Positions 24,845-33,827 of a DNA stretch of 64,000 bases are shown here, one piece after another; the first letter of the stretch is position 1; the number at the start of each line of letters is the position of its first letter. The DNA is from Myxococcales bacterium. GTDB lineage: Bacteria > Myxococcota_A > Polyangia > Haliangiales > Haliangiaceae. Below the pieces are notes generated by a model. That model was not told where the DNA came from. It did no database searches and worked only from the letters and a program-made list of their open reading frames with translations. The stretch lies in contig JADKKI010000022.1 of NCBI GenBank assembly GCA_016720595.1, positions 189,719 to 253,718 on the forward strand. Reading direction: 5' to 3'. The translations under genes were made by a program, and so were the position numbers.

Positions 24845-25927
24845 ATGGCGAAGGTTGAATCCCTCTGGTCCCGGCTCGGCGAGGTGGTGAGCCTCGTCGC
24901 GACCCCACTCCTGCCCTCGCACTATGTCGCCCTGGTGTGGCCGCTCGCGGCCGCGCACACGCGCCAGGCGCGGGTCGAGGCCGTGCACGAGGAGGCGCCC
25001 GGCGTGCGGACGCTGACGTTGCGACCCGGGCGGGGCTGGCGCACGCACCGCGCCGGCCAGCACGTGCAGGTGGGTGTGGCCATCGCGGGCCGGCTCGCCA
25101 CGCGCACGTACACGATCTCGTCGTCCCCTGAGCGTCGCGATGGCTGCATCACGATCACGGTCAAGGCGCAGCCTGATGGTCGCGTGTCACGCGCCCTGGT
25201 CCACGACGTCGCGGTCGGCGCGTTCCTCACCCTCGGGCTGCCGGCCGGCGAGTTCGTGCTGCCCGCCACGGCGCCGCACCGCGCCCTGTTCGTCACCGCC
25301 GGCAGCGGCATCACGCCCGTGGCCAGCATGCTGCGCTCTCTCGCGGCGCGCGGGACGATGCCCGATGTGGTGCACGTACACCACGCCCGCACGCCGGCCG
25401 AGGCGATCTTCGGTGACGAGCTGCGAGCCCTGGCGCTGGATCATCCGCGCTACCGGCTGATCGAGGTCCACACCGCCTTCGATCGGCAGCGCCTCGGCAC
25501 CGCGCGGCTCGACGCGCTGGTCCCGGACTGGCGCGAGCGCGAGACCTGGGCGTGCGGGCCGCAGAACCTGCTCGCCGCGATCACCGCGAGCTTCGCCGAC
25601 GCCGGACGCGCCCACGCGCTCCACGTCGAGCGGTTCCGCGCGGCCCTCGCGCCGCTGCCTGCGAACACGGAGGGTGGCGCGGTGCGGTTCACCACGAGCG
25701 GTGTCTCCGCGCGGGCGGACGGCCGCACCCCACTCCTGCGGATCGCCGAGGAGGCCGGCCTCGCACCGCGCCACGGCTGCCGGATGGGCATCTGCCACAG
25801 CTGTGACGCCACCCTGACCTCTGGCTGCGTGCGCGACCTGCGCACCGGCACCCCGATCGACGAGCCCGGAGCGCGCATCCAGATCTGCGTGTGCGCTGCC
25901 GCCGGTGACGTCGAGCTCAACCTCTGA
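24845..25927 (+). CDS. Ferredoxin reductase with 2Fe-2S domain feeding a fatty-acid desaturase
   Basis: 360 residues. It moves electrons from NAD(P)H through FAD and a 2Fe-2S centre. The FAD domain shows GQHVQVGVAIAGRLATRTYTISSSP, the NAD domain VTAGSGITPVASMLRSL and ACGPQNLL, and the C-terminal plant-type ferredoxin CRMGICHSC ... CVC with four cysteines in place. The same three-domain layout serves the desaturase DesA3 through Rv3230c in mycobacteria. ATG 24845 coincides with the predicted transcript start; ATG 24833 falls inside the -10 element and is less likely. The desaturase follows after nine bases. Confidence 0.9.
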   Translation: MAKVESLWSRLGEVVSLVATPLLPSHYVALVWPLAAAHTRQARVEAVHEEAPGVRTLTLRPGRGWRTHRAGQHVQVGVAIAGRLATRTYTISSSPERRDGCITITVKAQPDGRVSRALVHDVAVGAFLTLGLPAGEFVLPATAPHRALFVTAGSGITPVASMLRSLAARGTMPDVVHVHHARTPAEAIFGDELRALALDHPRYRLIEVHTAFDRQRLGTARLDALVPDWRERETWACGPQNLLAAITASFADAGRAHALHVERFRAALAPLPANTEGGAVRFTTSGVSARADGRTPLLRIAEEAGLAPRHGCRMGICHSCDATLTSGCVRDLRTGTPIDEPGARIQICVCAAAGDVELNL

Positions 25928-25936
25928 GGAGACCCC

Positions 25937-27022
25937 ATGATCCAGTCCACCGACATCGAAGCGTTCGGGCGTGAGCTCGACGCGATCCAGCACGAAGCCA
26001 AGGCCAGCCTCGGCGATCGCGACCGCCGGTACATCAAGCGGGCGATCAAGGTCCAGCGCAGCCTCGCCCTCGGAGGGCGCGCGTTGATCTTCGCCAGCCT
26101 GCCCCTCGCGCCGGCCTTCCCCTTGTTCCTCGGCGTGATCGGCGCCGGGACGGCCGCCCTCGGCATCTCGAAGATCCTCGAGAACATGGAGATCGGGCAC
26201 AACGTGATCCACGGCCAGTGGGACTGGATGAACGATCCAGAGATCCATTCGTCGACCTGGGAGTGGGACAACGTCTGCCCGGCCGATCAATGGAAGCACT
26301 CGCACAACGTGGTGCACCACACCTGGACCAACGTGATGGGGCGCGACCGCGATGTCGGCTACGAGATCCTGCGGGTCTCCGAGAAGCAGCCGTGGCGGCC
26401 CGTCTACCTCGCACAGCCGCTCTACAACGCCGCGCTCGCCGTGATGTTCCAGTGGGGCGTGGCGATGCACGACATCGATCTTGGCGCGCTCCGCCGTGGC
26501 GAGATCACGCGCTCCGAGCTCGGCGGCAAGCTCGCCGGGATCGGGAGGAAGGCGAGCAAGCAGCTCGCGAAGGACTACGTCCTGTGGCCGCTCCTCGCCG
26601 GGCCATGGTTTCTGCCGGTGCTGCTCGCGAACCTGACCGCGAACCTGATGCGCAACCTGTGGACCTACGCGATCATCTTCTGCGGCCACTTCCCCGATGG
26701 CGCGCAGGTGTTCAGCGAGGACGAGATCGAAGGCGAGACGCGGGGCCGCTGGTACCTCCGCCAGGTGCTCGGCTCGTGCAACATCACCGGCGGGCCTCTG
26801 TTCCACGTCATGTCGGGCAACCTCAGCCACCAGATCGAGCACCACCTGTTCCCCGACCTGCCGAGTAACCGGTATCCCGAGGTGGCCCCCCGCGTGGAGG
26901 CGGTGTGCGCGCGGTATGGGGTGCCGTACAACAAGGGCTCGTTCGCCCGGCAGCTCGGAACGACGCTGCGCACGATCTTTCGGCTCGCCCTGCCGACGCG
27001 CACGCGGGCACTCGCGGCATGA
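25937..27022 (+). CDS. Membrane fatty-acid desaturase
   Basis: 361 residues. It introduces a double bond into membrane acyl chains using the reductase encoded upstream. Three histidine boxes are present: GHNVIHGQWDW, HSHNVVHHTWTN and HQIEHHLFPDLP. Two hydrophobic hairpins lie between them (LIFASLPLAPAFPLFLGVIGAG near 45-70; VLWPLLAGPWFLPVLLANL near 215-235). AGGAG lies five bases before ATG 25937. Its stop overlaps the regulator start by four bases (ATGA). The pairing with a 2Fe-2S reductase suggests an acyl-CoA or acyl-lipid desaturase; regioselectivity cannot be read from sequence. Confidence 0.92.
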   Translation: MIQSTDIEAFGRELDAIQHEAKASLGDRDRRYIKRAIKVQRSLALGGRALIFASLPLAPAFPLFLGVIGAGTAALGISKILENMEIGHNVIHGQWDWMNDPEIHSSTWEWDNVCPADQWKHSHNVVHHTWTNVMGRDRDVGYEILRVSEKQPWRPVYLAQPLYNAALAVMFQWGVAMHDIDLGALRRGEITRSELGGKLAGIGRKASKQLAKDYVLWPLLAGPWFLPVLLANLTANLMRNLWTYAIIFCGHFPDGAQVFSEDEIEGETRGRWYLRQVLGSCNITGGPLFHVMSGNLSHQIEHHLFPDLPSNRYPEVAPRVEAVCARYGVPYNKGSFARQLGTTLRTIFRLALPTRTRALAA

Positions 27023-27786
27023 TCGAAGCTGCGATGGCCACGTCCGACCCCAGCGACCACGACACGCTCACGATCGATCAGCTCGCCGCGGCCTCACACG
27101 TCCCGAGCCGGACGATCCGGTTCTATCAATCGCGTGGAGCACTTCAGACCCCGGAGATCCGCGGCCGCGTCGCGCACTATGGCAAGCATCACGTCGAGCG
27201 CCTCAAGCTGATCGCGCAGCTCTCGGATCGCGGCCTCCGGATCGATGCGATCGGCGATCTGATGAAGCGGATCGATCGCGGCGAGGTGGATCTCGCGGAG
27301 TGGCTCGGCGTCGAGGAGGAGATGCAGGCCCCGTGGGCGGCCGATCAGCCGCGCACGGTGACCGAGGCCGAGCTCTACACGATGGTCGGAAGCCGCCGCC
27401 CCGGGCTGCTCGCGGATCTCGCTCGTGCGCAGATCGTCGAGCGCAAGGGCGACGTGTACTTCGTGGGCAGCCCCGCCCTCCTGGCGATCGCGATCAAGCT
27501 CGAGGGCGTGGGCATCGATCTCGACACCGCGACGTTGGCCTCCGGGATCCTCCGCAAGCACCTGAAGCGCGCGGTCAACGAGCTCGTCGACCTGTTCGTG
27601 GGCCGCGTCAAGGAAGGCCAGCTCGACATCGTGCACGCCAGCAAGCTGTTCGGCGCGTTCCGCACGGTCGGCGTGGAGGCGGTCCGCCTGCTGTTCGCCC
27701 GCGAGATGGAAGGAGAGCTCCGCAAGCTCCTCGCCACCGGCAAGCTCGCCGAGGTCGCCGCCCGGGCCCGCAAGAAGAAGCGCTGA
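27019..27786 (+). CDS. MerR-family transcriptional regulator, probably of the desaturase operon
   Basis: 255 residues. The N-terminal MerR winged helix is clear ([25 protein letters not shown], then [26 protein letters not shown]). The remaining 160 residues are helical (a possible lipid or CoA sensing domain: [35 protein letters not shown]) and end in a basic RARKKKR tail. ATG 27019 overlaps the desaturase stop, so it is translationally coupled and probably autoregulated through the palindrome at 24810-24827. It is longer than classic MerR proteins (about 140), implying an effector domain. The ligand is unknown. Confidence 0.85.
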   Translation: MIEAAMATSDPSDHDTLTIDQLAAASHVPSRTIRFYQSRGALQTPEIRGRVAHYGKHHVERLKLIAQLSDRGLRIDAIGDLMKRIDRGEVDLAEWLGVEEEMQAPWAADQPRTVTEAELYTMVGSRRPGLLADLARAQIVERKGDVYFVGSPALLAIAIKLEGVGIDLDTATLASGILRKHLKRAVNELVDLFVGRVKEGQLDIVHASKLFGAFRTVGVEAVRLLFAREMEGELRKLLATGKLAEVAARARKKKR

Positions 27787-27820
27787 GCGTAACCCCCGCC
27801 CCCCGCCGGCATCAGAGATC

Positions 27821-28255
27821 GTGACCCCCATGTTGCCCGCCGGAAAGCTCGTCGAGGTGTTCTACGACGGCGACTGCCCGCTGTGCATGCGAGAGATTCG
27901 CATGCTGATGCGAAAGGACCGCGCGTCGCACATCGAGTTCACGAACATCGCGGCCGCCGAGTTCGAAGCCGAGCGCTATGGCACCACGTATGCGGACCTG
28001 ATGACGCGGATCCGGGGCCGGCTCCCGGATGGTTCGTGGATCGAGGGCGTCGAGGTGTTCCGTCAGCTGTACAGCGCGATCGGCTGGCGCAAGCTGGTGG
28101 CGATCACGCGCGTCCCCGGCCTCTCGCACCTGCTCGCGCTTGGCTATCGCCTGTTCGCGGCGAACCGCCTCCGCCTGACCGGCCGTTGCGCGCCGGACGG
28201 CTCGTGTGCGTTGCCCGCGCACGGTCACCCGAGCAGCGGGCCGGCAGCGAACTGA
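27821..28255 (+). CDS. DCC-family (DUF393) thiol-disulfide protein
   Basis: 144 residues. It carries the family motif [12 protein letters not shown] (a CxxC preceded by DGD) near residue 15, followed by LDxxxxEF-like [15 protein letters not shown] and the second conserved block [23 protein letters not shown] proteins are thioredoxin-like, with poorly known targets. A cysteine-rich tail ([15 protein letters not shown]) is present. GTG 27821 is used; ATG 27830 is an equally plausible start. It is separated by 34 bases from the MerR gene and may belong to the same transcript. Confidence 0.85.
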   Translation: MTPMLPAGKLVEVFYDGDCPLCMREIRMLMRKDRASHIEFTNIAAAEFEAERYGTTYADLMTRIRGRLPDGSWIEGVEVFRQLYSAIGWRKLVAITRVPGLSHLLALGYRLFAANRLRLTGRCAPDGSCALPAHGHPSSGPAAN

Positions 28256-28266
28256 CCTGTTGCTGC
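28244..28266. terminator. Hairpin between convergent genes
   Basis: GCAGC-g-AAC, loop TGACCT, GTT-GCTGC: an eight-pair stem with one bulge spanning the stop of the DCC gene and the intergenic gap. There is no U-run, so it may act with Rho or as a bidirectional block. Confidence 0.35.
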
Positions 28267-28269
28267 GAT

Positions 28270-28848
28270 CTACGGGATCGCCTTGCAGGTCACATCGCAG
28301 TACGAGCCGCCGGCGCACTCGAAGTCGTTCGTGCACGACGCGCCATCCGCGACCCTACCGATCAACGCGCCATCGCACGCGGCCGGGAAGCTGGGGCCGT
28401 TCTGCCACAGGCTCGGGCAGCTCGGCGCGGGCGCCGAGGCGAGTGCCGTGATGCACTGCGCGCCGGCCGCCGCATCGAACGTGATCTTGTTCGCCGTGAT
28501 CGAGGCCTGCACCGCGGGCGCGTCGTAGTACTCGCTCGCGAGCTTTGCGTAGCAGGCCGTGGCACTCGTCCCGAACACCTCTTCGAACGTCACGCCCTGG
28601 CCCGCCGGGAAGCTCGCCTTGCAGGTGAACGCGGCGTCGCACTCGGCGTGATCGAGCCGCGTGAGCACGTCGGCCGCCGTGGTCATCCCGCCCGTTGTGC
28701 CGCCGCCGCCGCCACCGCCACCGCCGCCACCACCCGCTCCACCGCCGCCTCCGCCGCCGCCACCCGTGTCGGTCGGGTCCTCGCCGACCATGCAGCCCGT
28801 CGCAGCCGACGCCACGAGGACGAGCGCGAACCCCAAGGACCTCACCAT
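28270..28848 (-). CDS. Lipoprotein with poly-glycine linker and Cys-rich domain
   Basis: 192 residues. Lipoprotein signal MVRSLGFALVLVASAATGC, then an acidic spacer and a linker of about 20 near-continuous Gly residues (28690-28770, built from CCG/CCA repeats on the plus strand). A C-terminal domain with about ten Cys follows (HAECDAAFTCKASFP, CYAKLASEYYD, QCITALASAPAPSCPSLW, SCTNDFECAGGSYCDVTCKAIP). The last part resembles the ExxCxxxxxC Dickkopf-like modules common in myxobacterial lipoproteins. The reading frame remains open upstream, but the signal peptide fixes the start at 28848. Function unknown. Confidence 0.75.
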   Translation of the reverse strand: MVRSLGFALVLVASAATGCMVGEDPTDTGGGGGGGGGAGGGGGGGGGGGGTTGGMTTAADVLTRLDHAECDAAFTCKASFPAGQGVTFEEVFGTSATACYAKLASEYYDAPAVQASITANKITFDAAAGAQCITALASAPAPSCPSLWQNGPSFPAACDGALIGRVADGASCTNDFECAGGSYCDVTCKAIP

Positions 28849-29238
28849 GCCTGCAAGCTCTGCAACTGACCTGCCAGCGCCCCGAGGCTGAGATATCAAC
28901 GATCTCCAGCTCGCGATCGCGCTTCGGGGCGGAGGCTCCCTCCCCCCGCGGCGGTGGGTCGGGACACCGGCAGGGGCTGCCCGTTCGACGTTATCCTCGC
29001 GGCGCATGCAGGTCCGTAGCCCCGTGGACGTCGCGGACGGACCGGGTGCCTGGGCTACGGGGCACGCCCGTTCGACGCAAACCTCGTACGCTGAACCCGC
29101 GACGGGCGCCGCGCCAGGCGATCGACGATCCGCAGTTCCGCGACCAGGTCGAGTGGGAGCTCGACGGCGCGGATCGCGGTGATCGCCAGGGTTCGCACGC
29201 GGACTGGGCTTCGTTCGTCGCGGCGATCCGGACCGGCG
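28849..29238. other. Stretch without a convincing gene
   Basis: About 390 bases between the poly-Gly lipoprotein and the ASCH protein. The ASCH frame stays open through it on the minus strand but encodes Arg/Pro/Ser-rich sequence unlike a folded protein. A plus-strand frame ending at 29252 (last residues PQFRDQVEWELDGADRGD...) and another minus-strand frame ending at 29055 look no better. It may hold the eroded 3' end of the ASCH gene. Confidence 0.3.
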
Positions 29239-29832
29239 TCGCGGCGCGCTGATCGCGGCGAGATACGCCGCACCGCGCGGCGCGATCTCGTAGCCGACCT
29301 CGAAGCTCTGGGTCAGCCCGAGGCGCTTGAGCTTGCGGACATCGGTCTTGAACGGCAGCGTCTCGCGCCCGAGCTTCTTGGCGAGCTTCGAGGCGGCCAC
29401 GCGCGGCTGCTTGCCGATCGCGGCGAGCGTCTTCGCGGTCCACGCCGTGCCACGATCCATGCGAGCGAGCTTGGCCGTGATCGCCTCGACCTCCTCCGTG
29501 GTCAGCGAGTCCTGCAGCGCGAGCTCCACGCGATCGCCATCGCCGCCATGGTGCAGCTCCACGCGATAGATCGGCGTGGTCTCGTCGAGCGGGCCGAGCT
29601 CGGCGAGGTAGGCGACGAGCGTGTCGCGCGTGGGGAATCCTGCACGGAGCGCATCCGCCGTCGTGATCGCGCGAGACGTGACGAGCTCGATCGCATCGAC
29701 CTCGAGGACGCCGATCGGATGACAGCGATAGCGCCCGCCGGCGCGCACGTGGGGCCGCTGCCAGCGCCGGAACGTCAGGGTGATCGTGCCGCGCTGCAGC
29801 CCCTCCCAGAATGGTTTCTTGAACAGCAGCAC
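29239..29832 (-). CDS. ASCH-like domain protein, 3' end uncertain
   Basis: About 195 recognisable residues from GTG 29832. The N-terminus LLFKKPFWEGLQRGTITLTFR...AGGRYRCHPIGVLEVDAIELV has the ASCH pattern (a short strand, a Lys/Arg-rich 'GxxTxTxR' turn, then strands), a fold that binds RNA or nucleotides. The second half (SLTTEEVEAITAKLARMD...AASKLAKKLGRETLPFKTDVRKLKRLGLTQSFEVGYEIAPRGAAYL) is a small winged-helix-like domain. No in-frame stop occurs until 28270, inside the downstream lipoprotein, so a stop has probably been lost or a frameshift is present near 29240. It starts 18 bases after the upstream lipoprotein gene. Confidence 0.5.
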
Positions 29833-29850
29833 GTTTCGTTCAGCTCCCGC

Positions 29851-30405
29851 TCAATCGCGGATGTTTCCGCCCGCGATCGCCCAGATCAGGCCGAACAGGA
29901 GGCCCGAGCCCGCGAGCGCCACGGACTTCTCCGCCTTGTTCGATTCGCAGTACGCGAGGCACAGCCCCATCCCGGCGAAGCTGGCGAGGCTCAGGGTCCC
30001 GGTCACCACCCCGAGCTCGAAGCCGGGCGCGGCCTTCGGCGGCGGCACGGGCTTCTTGTCGGGCCGCATGAGCTGGAGCCCGGTGGGCTGGAGGAACACG
30101 AGATCGGGCTCCCGCGCCGCCACCCGGCACGGCGACGAGCCGGCGAACGGAGCGCAGCCCTGGAGGAGCAGCATGAGTGTCGTGGCCGTCCCCTTGAACT
30201 TCACCGGCTGATCGAGCGTGACGTTGATGCGATCTCCCGGTTGCTCGTCCCCGGCCTCGACGGTGACGGTCTGGAGCCTGGCCTGCCCCTCGCGCCCGAG
30301 CTCGCTCGCATGCGCGAGGACCTCCGCGCCGTGGATCCCGACCCGGGGCTTCGCGTGACCGCAGGCGACCACCACCCCGAGCAACGCGATGGCCAGCCGG
30401 CGCAT
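29851..30405 (-). CDS. Lipoprotein with C-terminal membrane segments
   Basis: 184 residues. Short lipoprotein signal (MRRLAIALLGVVVACG), a beta-rich PEGA-like middle (ARLQTVTVEAGDEQPGDRINVTL, PDLVFLQPTGLQLM) and two C-terminal hydrophobic helices (LGVVTGTLSLASFAGMGLCLAYC; VALAGSGLLFGLIWAIAGG). TACGAT ends seven bases before ATG 30405. The same layout (lipobox, Pro-Lys linker, paired helices) recurs in the protein at 36147. Function unknown. Confidence 0.65.
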   Translation of the reverse strand: MRRLAIALLGVVVACGHAKPRVGIHGAEVLAHASELGREGQARLQTVTVEAGDEQPGDRINVTLDQPVKFKGTATTLMLLLQGCAPFAGSSPCRVAAREPDLVFLQPTGLQLMRPDKKPVPPPKAAPGFELGVVTGTLSLASFAGMGLCLAYCESNKAEKSVALAGSGLLFGLIWAIAGGNIRD

Positions 30406-30412
30406 GACCGCG

Positions 30413-30429
30413 ATCGTATCGGATATCGT
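30413..30429. promoter_or_regulatory. Back-to-back divergent -10 elements
   Basis: TACGAT on the minus strand (30418-30413) and TATCGT on the plus strand (30424-30429), five bases apart, drive the lipoprotein at 30405 and the plus-strand DUF362 gene. The plus element ends five bases before a GTG (30435) that opens only a five-codon frame (MSGPT) upstream of the real start. Confidence 0.45.
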
Positions 30430-30441
30430 GTCGCGTGAGCG

Positions 30442-30490
30442 GCCCAACGTGAGGACCCAACGAGAGACCCAACGAGAGACTCGACGATGA
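30442..30490 (+). repeat. Four imperfect 12-base direct repeats in a 5' leader
   Basis: Units GCCCAACGTGAG, GACCCAACGAGA, GACCCAACGAGA and GACTCGACGATGA lie head to tail (30442, 30454, 30466, 30478), the last running into the ATG of the DUF362 gene. The two middle copies are identical. They could bind a protein repeatedly or supply GAGAG ribosome-binding sequence. Confidence 0.55.
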
Positions 30491-32479
30491 GACCGTCCGT
30501 GCTCGCGCTCGTGCTGATCGCCGCGTGCGGCAAGAGCGCGCCCGACGATCGAGTCGTTCCGCCGCCGCCGCCGGCAGCACCGAAGCCGCTCGCGCCCAAG
30601 CCGCCGGCGCCGAAGCCCGTCAGCGCGGACTCGGTCACCGCCGCATCGCCGGCGTGGAGCCCCGGCCCGGCCGTGGTGATCGCGACGACCCAGCCGATCG
30701 TCGACGGTGCAGCGCTCAGCGCGAAGCACCACGCTCGGCTCGCCGCGGATCACACAGCGGTGACCGCCGTGACCGGCGGCACACCCGGCGAGCTCGGTGA
30801 GCGGTTATGCGAGGCGGTGGTGCCTCGGCGCCCGGCGAGCACGCCGGTGCTGCTCAAGCCGAACCTCGGCGGCTTCAACTGGTTTCACGATCCGAAGACC
30901 CACCACGGTGATGATGGCGTGAAGGGCCGGATCACGGATCCCGAGTTCACCCGCGGTGTCATCAAGTGCCTCAAGGCGCGCGGTCACAAGACGATCACGA
31001 TCGCCGATGGCTTCACCGGCAAGGCCGCGGACTGGACCCGTCTCGTGCGGATCTCGGGCTACGCCGCGATGGCCAAGGAAGAAGGCGTGACGCTGGTGGC
31101 GTTCGACGATGACGGCGTGTTCGACGTCGGCGACCAGGCGCCGGGCAAGGCGCTCGCCGTGACCGGCATGGCGGCCACCCACGTCCCCACGCTGCTGGTC
31201 CCCGAAGCTGCTCGCCGAGCACCTCGAGCACGGCCTGTACCTCTCGCTGCCGAAGATCAAGACGCACCGGTTCTCCGTGTTCTCCGTCGGGATCAAGGCG
31301 ATGCAGGGCACCGTGATGTACTCGGATGCGTCGCCGGCGTTCCGGCAGAAGTGGCGCTCGCATCGCGAGCTCGATGGTGCCCTCGCGGCGATCAAGCGCG
31401 GCGATCCCAAAGGCCGCGCGCTGTACGTCAAGGCGCTCGAGGTATTCGCCGAGCGGATGGTGGATGTCCTCGAGCTGGAGGCGCCGGATGCCGTGCTGGC
31501 GGAGGGCACGCCCGCGATGGATGGCGATGGGTTCGACGAGCTGTTCCCGCGCACCGAGAACGTGGCGCTCGGCGGCACCAACGTCGTGCTGGTCGATCGC
31601 GTCGCCGCGCAGTACCTCGGCCTGTGGGATAACGCCGAGCTCGCGAAGGAGCTCGGCGGCCATCGCACCTCGCCGCTCCTCGAGGCCGCCGCCACACGCT
31701 TCGGGCTCGATCTCTCCGCGCCGGCGATCGTCGGTGATGGCGCCGAGCTGCTCGCGAAGCCTCAGGTCGCCCACCTCCACGGCATGGCCGGCTTCGAGCT
31801 GGGCACCGACGTCACGCCTGCGACCGAGGTGGTGCCCGAAGGCGCGACCCGCGATGTGCACGCCCGGAGGCTCACCGGCGCGGCCCCCGCGATCGATGGC
31901 GCGATCGACCCTGCATGGAGCACCGCGACGCCGTTCGAGTTCTCCACCGCTTGGTCCGGTGCCGCCACCACCACCACCACGCACGTCCGCGTGCTGTGGT
32001 CCCCGAAGGCCGTGTACTTCCTGTGGGAGCTCGATGGCACCGGCCTGTTCACCGATCGGACCCGACCGATCGAGACCGAGCGCATCGATCTCTACGAGGA
32101 GGACTGCGTCGAGCTGTTCCTCGCGCCCGATCACACCAAGCGCCGGCGCTATGCCGAGATCGAGGTCGGCCCGTTCGGCCACTGGTTCGATCTCCTGATC
32201 GATCGCACCGGCAAGAAGGCGCACTCCGATCCGGCGTGGTCCGCCGGGCTGACGATCGGCACCGCGCAAGATCCCGCGAAGCACACCGCGGTGATCGAGA
32301 TGGCGATCTCGGCGCCCGCCATCGTCGCCGCGCTCGCACCCGAGGCTCGGTTGCCGGTCGGCCTGTACCGGATGGAGGGCAAGGGCCCGCGCCTGTACCT
32401 CGCCGGCTTCCCCACGCGCACGCCGAAGCCAAACTTCCATGTCCCCGATGCGTTCGGACAGCTGATCCTCGACCCGTGA
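30487..32479 (+). pseudogene. DUF362 domain protein with C-terminal CBM9-like domain, interrupted by a frameshift
   Basis: About 664 residues when repaired. A lipoprotein signal (MRPSVLALVLIAACGKS) and Pro/Lys linker lead into a DUF362 domain (STPVLLKPNLGGFNWFHDP, TRGVIKCLKARGHKTITIADG). At 31200-31203 a run of four C contains one base too many: the frame switches from HVPTLLVP to KLLAEHLEHGLYLSLPKIKTHRFSVFSVGIKAMQGTVMY, and DUF362 continues (FPRTENVALGGTNVVLVDRVAAQYLG). Residues after about 460 form a CBM9-like beta sandwich (AIDGAIDPAWSTA, VRVLWSPKAVYFLWELDG, EEDCVELFLAPD). The frame is well conserved on both sides, so a sequencing error is as likely as real inactivation. The repaired stop overlaps the next gene as GTGA. 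Confidence 0.7.
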
Positions 32480-33018
32480 CCCGGCCCCCTCGCCTCCTCG
32501 ACGTCCCGGTGCTGCGCCAGGCCACCGGGTACGAGTGTGGGAACACGGCGCTCGCATCGGTGATGCAGTACCTGGGCGCGCCGCGCTCCCCGGCCGAGAT
32601 CGCGATGCTCGCCCGCACCACCCCCGACGGGACCGACCACGCGAACCTGGTAGCGGCCGCGCGGGCGACCGGCGCCACCGTGATCGAGAAGGAGAACGGC
32701 ACGCTCGACGAGATCGCGGCCTTCGTCGCGCGCGGCCTGCCGGTGATCGTCGGCTGGTGGCCCCTGGGTCCTGGCGACGAGGACTGGCAGCCCGGGTGGT
32801 CTCCGGCCGAGCGGCGGGCCCGGGATTGCGGCCACTTCTCGGTGATCCACGGCATCACGGCGACCGGCGTGGTGCTGATGGATCCCGAGGTCGGGAGCTA
32901 CGAGCTGACCTTCGAGGCCTTCGACCGCGCCTGGTACGACACGGACACCGAGCACTACGTCAAGGTCACCCGCTGGTACCTGGTGTTGGACTACGCCGGG
33001 AATCCATTGTCTTCCTGA
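32476..33018 (+). CDS. C39-like papain-fold peptidase domain protein
   Basis: 180 residues with no signal peptide. The C39 pattern is complete: VLRQATGYECGNTALASVMQYLG (Cys nucleophile near residue 18), HANLVAAARATG, then DCGHFSVIHGI (His) and VLMDPEVG (Asp). C39 domains cleave double-Gly leaders in bacteriocin exporters, but many stand-alone members have other targets. GTG 32476 overlaps the preceding stop by four bases, so it is coupled to the DUF362 gene. A role in trimming the double-Gly leader of the distant precursor at 406 is only a speculation. Confidence 0.75.
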   Translation: MTRPPRLLDVPVLRQATGYECGNTALASVMQYLGAPRSPAEIAMLARTTPDGTDHANLVAAARATGATVIEKENGTLDEIAAFVARGLPVIVGWWPLGPGDEDWQPGWSPAERRARDCGHFSVIHGITATGVVLMDPEVGSYELTFEAFDRAWYDTDTEHYVKVTRWYLVLDYAGNPLSS

Positions 33019-33045
33019 CGGCCCCGTTGCTAGGTTGTGCCCGTC

Positions 33046-33768
33046 ATGGGACGCGCCTTCGAGAAACGCAAGCACACGATCTTCGCCCGGATGGACCGCG
33101 TCGCGAAGCAGTTCACCAAGATCGGCAAGGACATCGCGATCGCCGTGAAGGGTGGCGGCAGCAGCCCGGACTCCAATCCGTCGCTCCGCCGGGCGCTCCA
33201 GAACGCCCGCGCCGTCAACATGCCCAAGGACAAGGTCGAGGCCGCGATCAAGAAGGCCAGCGGCCAGGGCGCTGCCGACTACGACATCATCATCTATGAG
33301 GGCTATGCCCCGCATGGCATCGCGATGCTGGTCGAGGCCGCCACGGATAACGTCACGCGCACCGTCGCCAACGTCCGCCACCACTTCAAGGCGCACGGCG
33401 GCAACATGGGCACCACCGGCTCGGTCGCGTTCATGTTCCAGCGTCAGGGCGTGTTCCGCCTCAACCCAGAGGGCATCGATCGAGACACGCTCGAGCTCGA
33501 GCTGATCGATCACGGCCTCCTCGCGCTCGAGGATGGCGAGAGCGACAAGGGCGTCCCGCAGCTCCTCGTGCGCTGTGCGTTCACGGATTTCGGCACGATG
33601 CAGACGGCGGTCGAGGCGCGCAAGCTGACCTTGATCTCCACCGAGTCCGAGTACGTCGCCGGCACCCTCACCGAGCTCCCCGAGGACAAGGCCAACGAGG
33701 TCATGGAGCTGGTCGCGGCCCTCGAGGGCGATGACGACGTGCAGAACGTCTACACGAACCTCGGCTGA
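33046..33768 (+). CDS. YebC/PmpR-family protein (TACO1-like translation or transcription factor)
   Basis: 240 residues, full length. The three-domain family is recognised by [29 protein letters not shown], the [29 protein letters not shown] segment, [21 protein letters not shown] and the [13 protein letters not shown] loop. Members assist translation of polyproline stretches or act as DNA-binding regulators. ATG 33046 is used; TAGGTT ends nine bases upstream, with TTGTCT 18 bases before that, so the transcript would begin three bases before the ATG. It sits among unrelated genes, with no RuvC neighbour. Confidence 0.92.
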   Translation: MGRAFEKRKHTIFARMDRVAKQFTKIGKDIAIAVKGGGSSPDSNPSLRRALQNARAVNMPKDKVEAAIKKASGQGAADYDIIIYEGYAPHGIAMLVEAATDNVTRTVANVRHHFKAHGGNMGTTGSVAFMFQRQGVFRLNPEGIDRDTLELELIDHGLLALEDGESDKGVPQLLVRCAFTDFGTMQTAVEARKLTLISTESEYVAGTLTELPEDKANEVMELVAALEGDDDVQNVYTNLG

Positions 33769-33827
33769 CCCACCGTCTCAGATTTCCGAGGTGGCGAGCG
33801 GCCCTGCATCGGGTCTACGCTCGGGCC

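Noticed and set aside
29048..29252. Possible 67-residue plus-strand ORF
   Set aside because: The tail looks protein-like, but it has no ribosome site or promoter, overlaps frames on the other strand and could equally be antisense of an eroded gene end.
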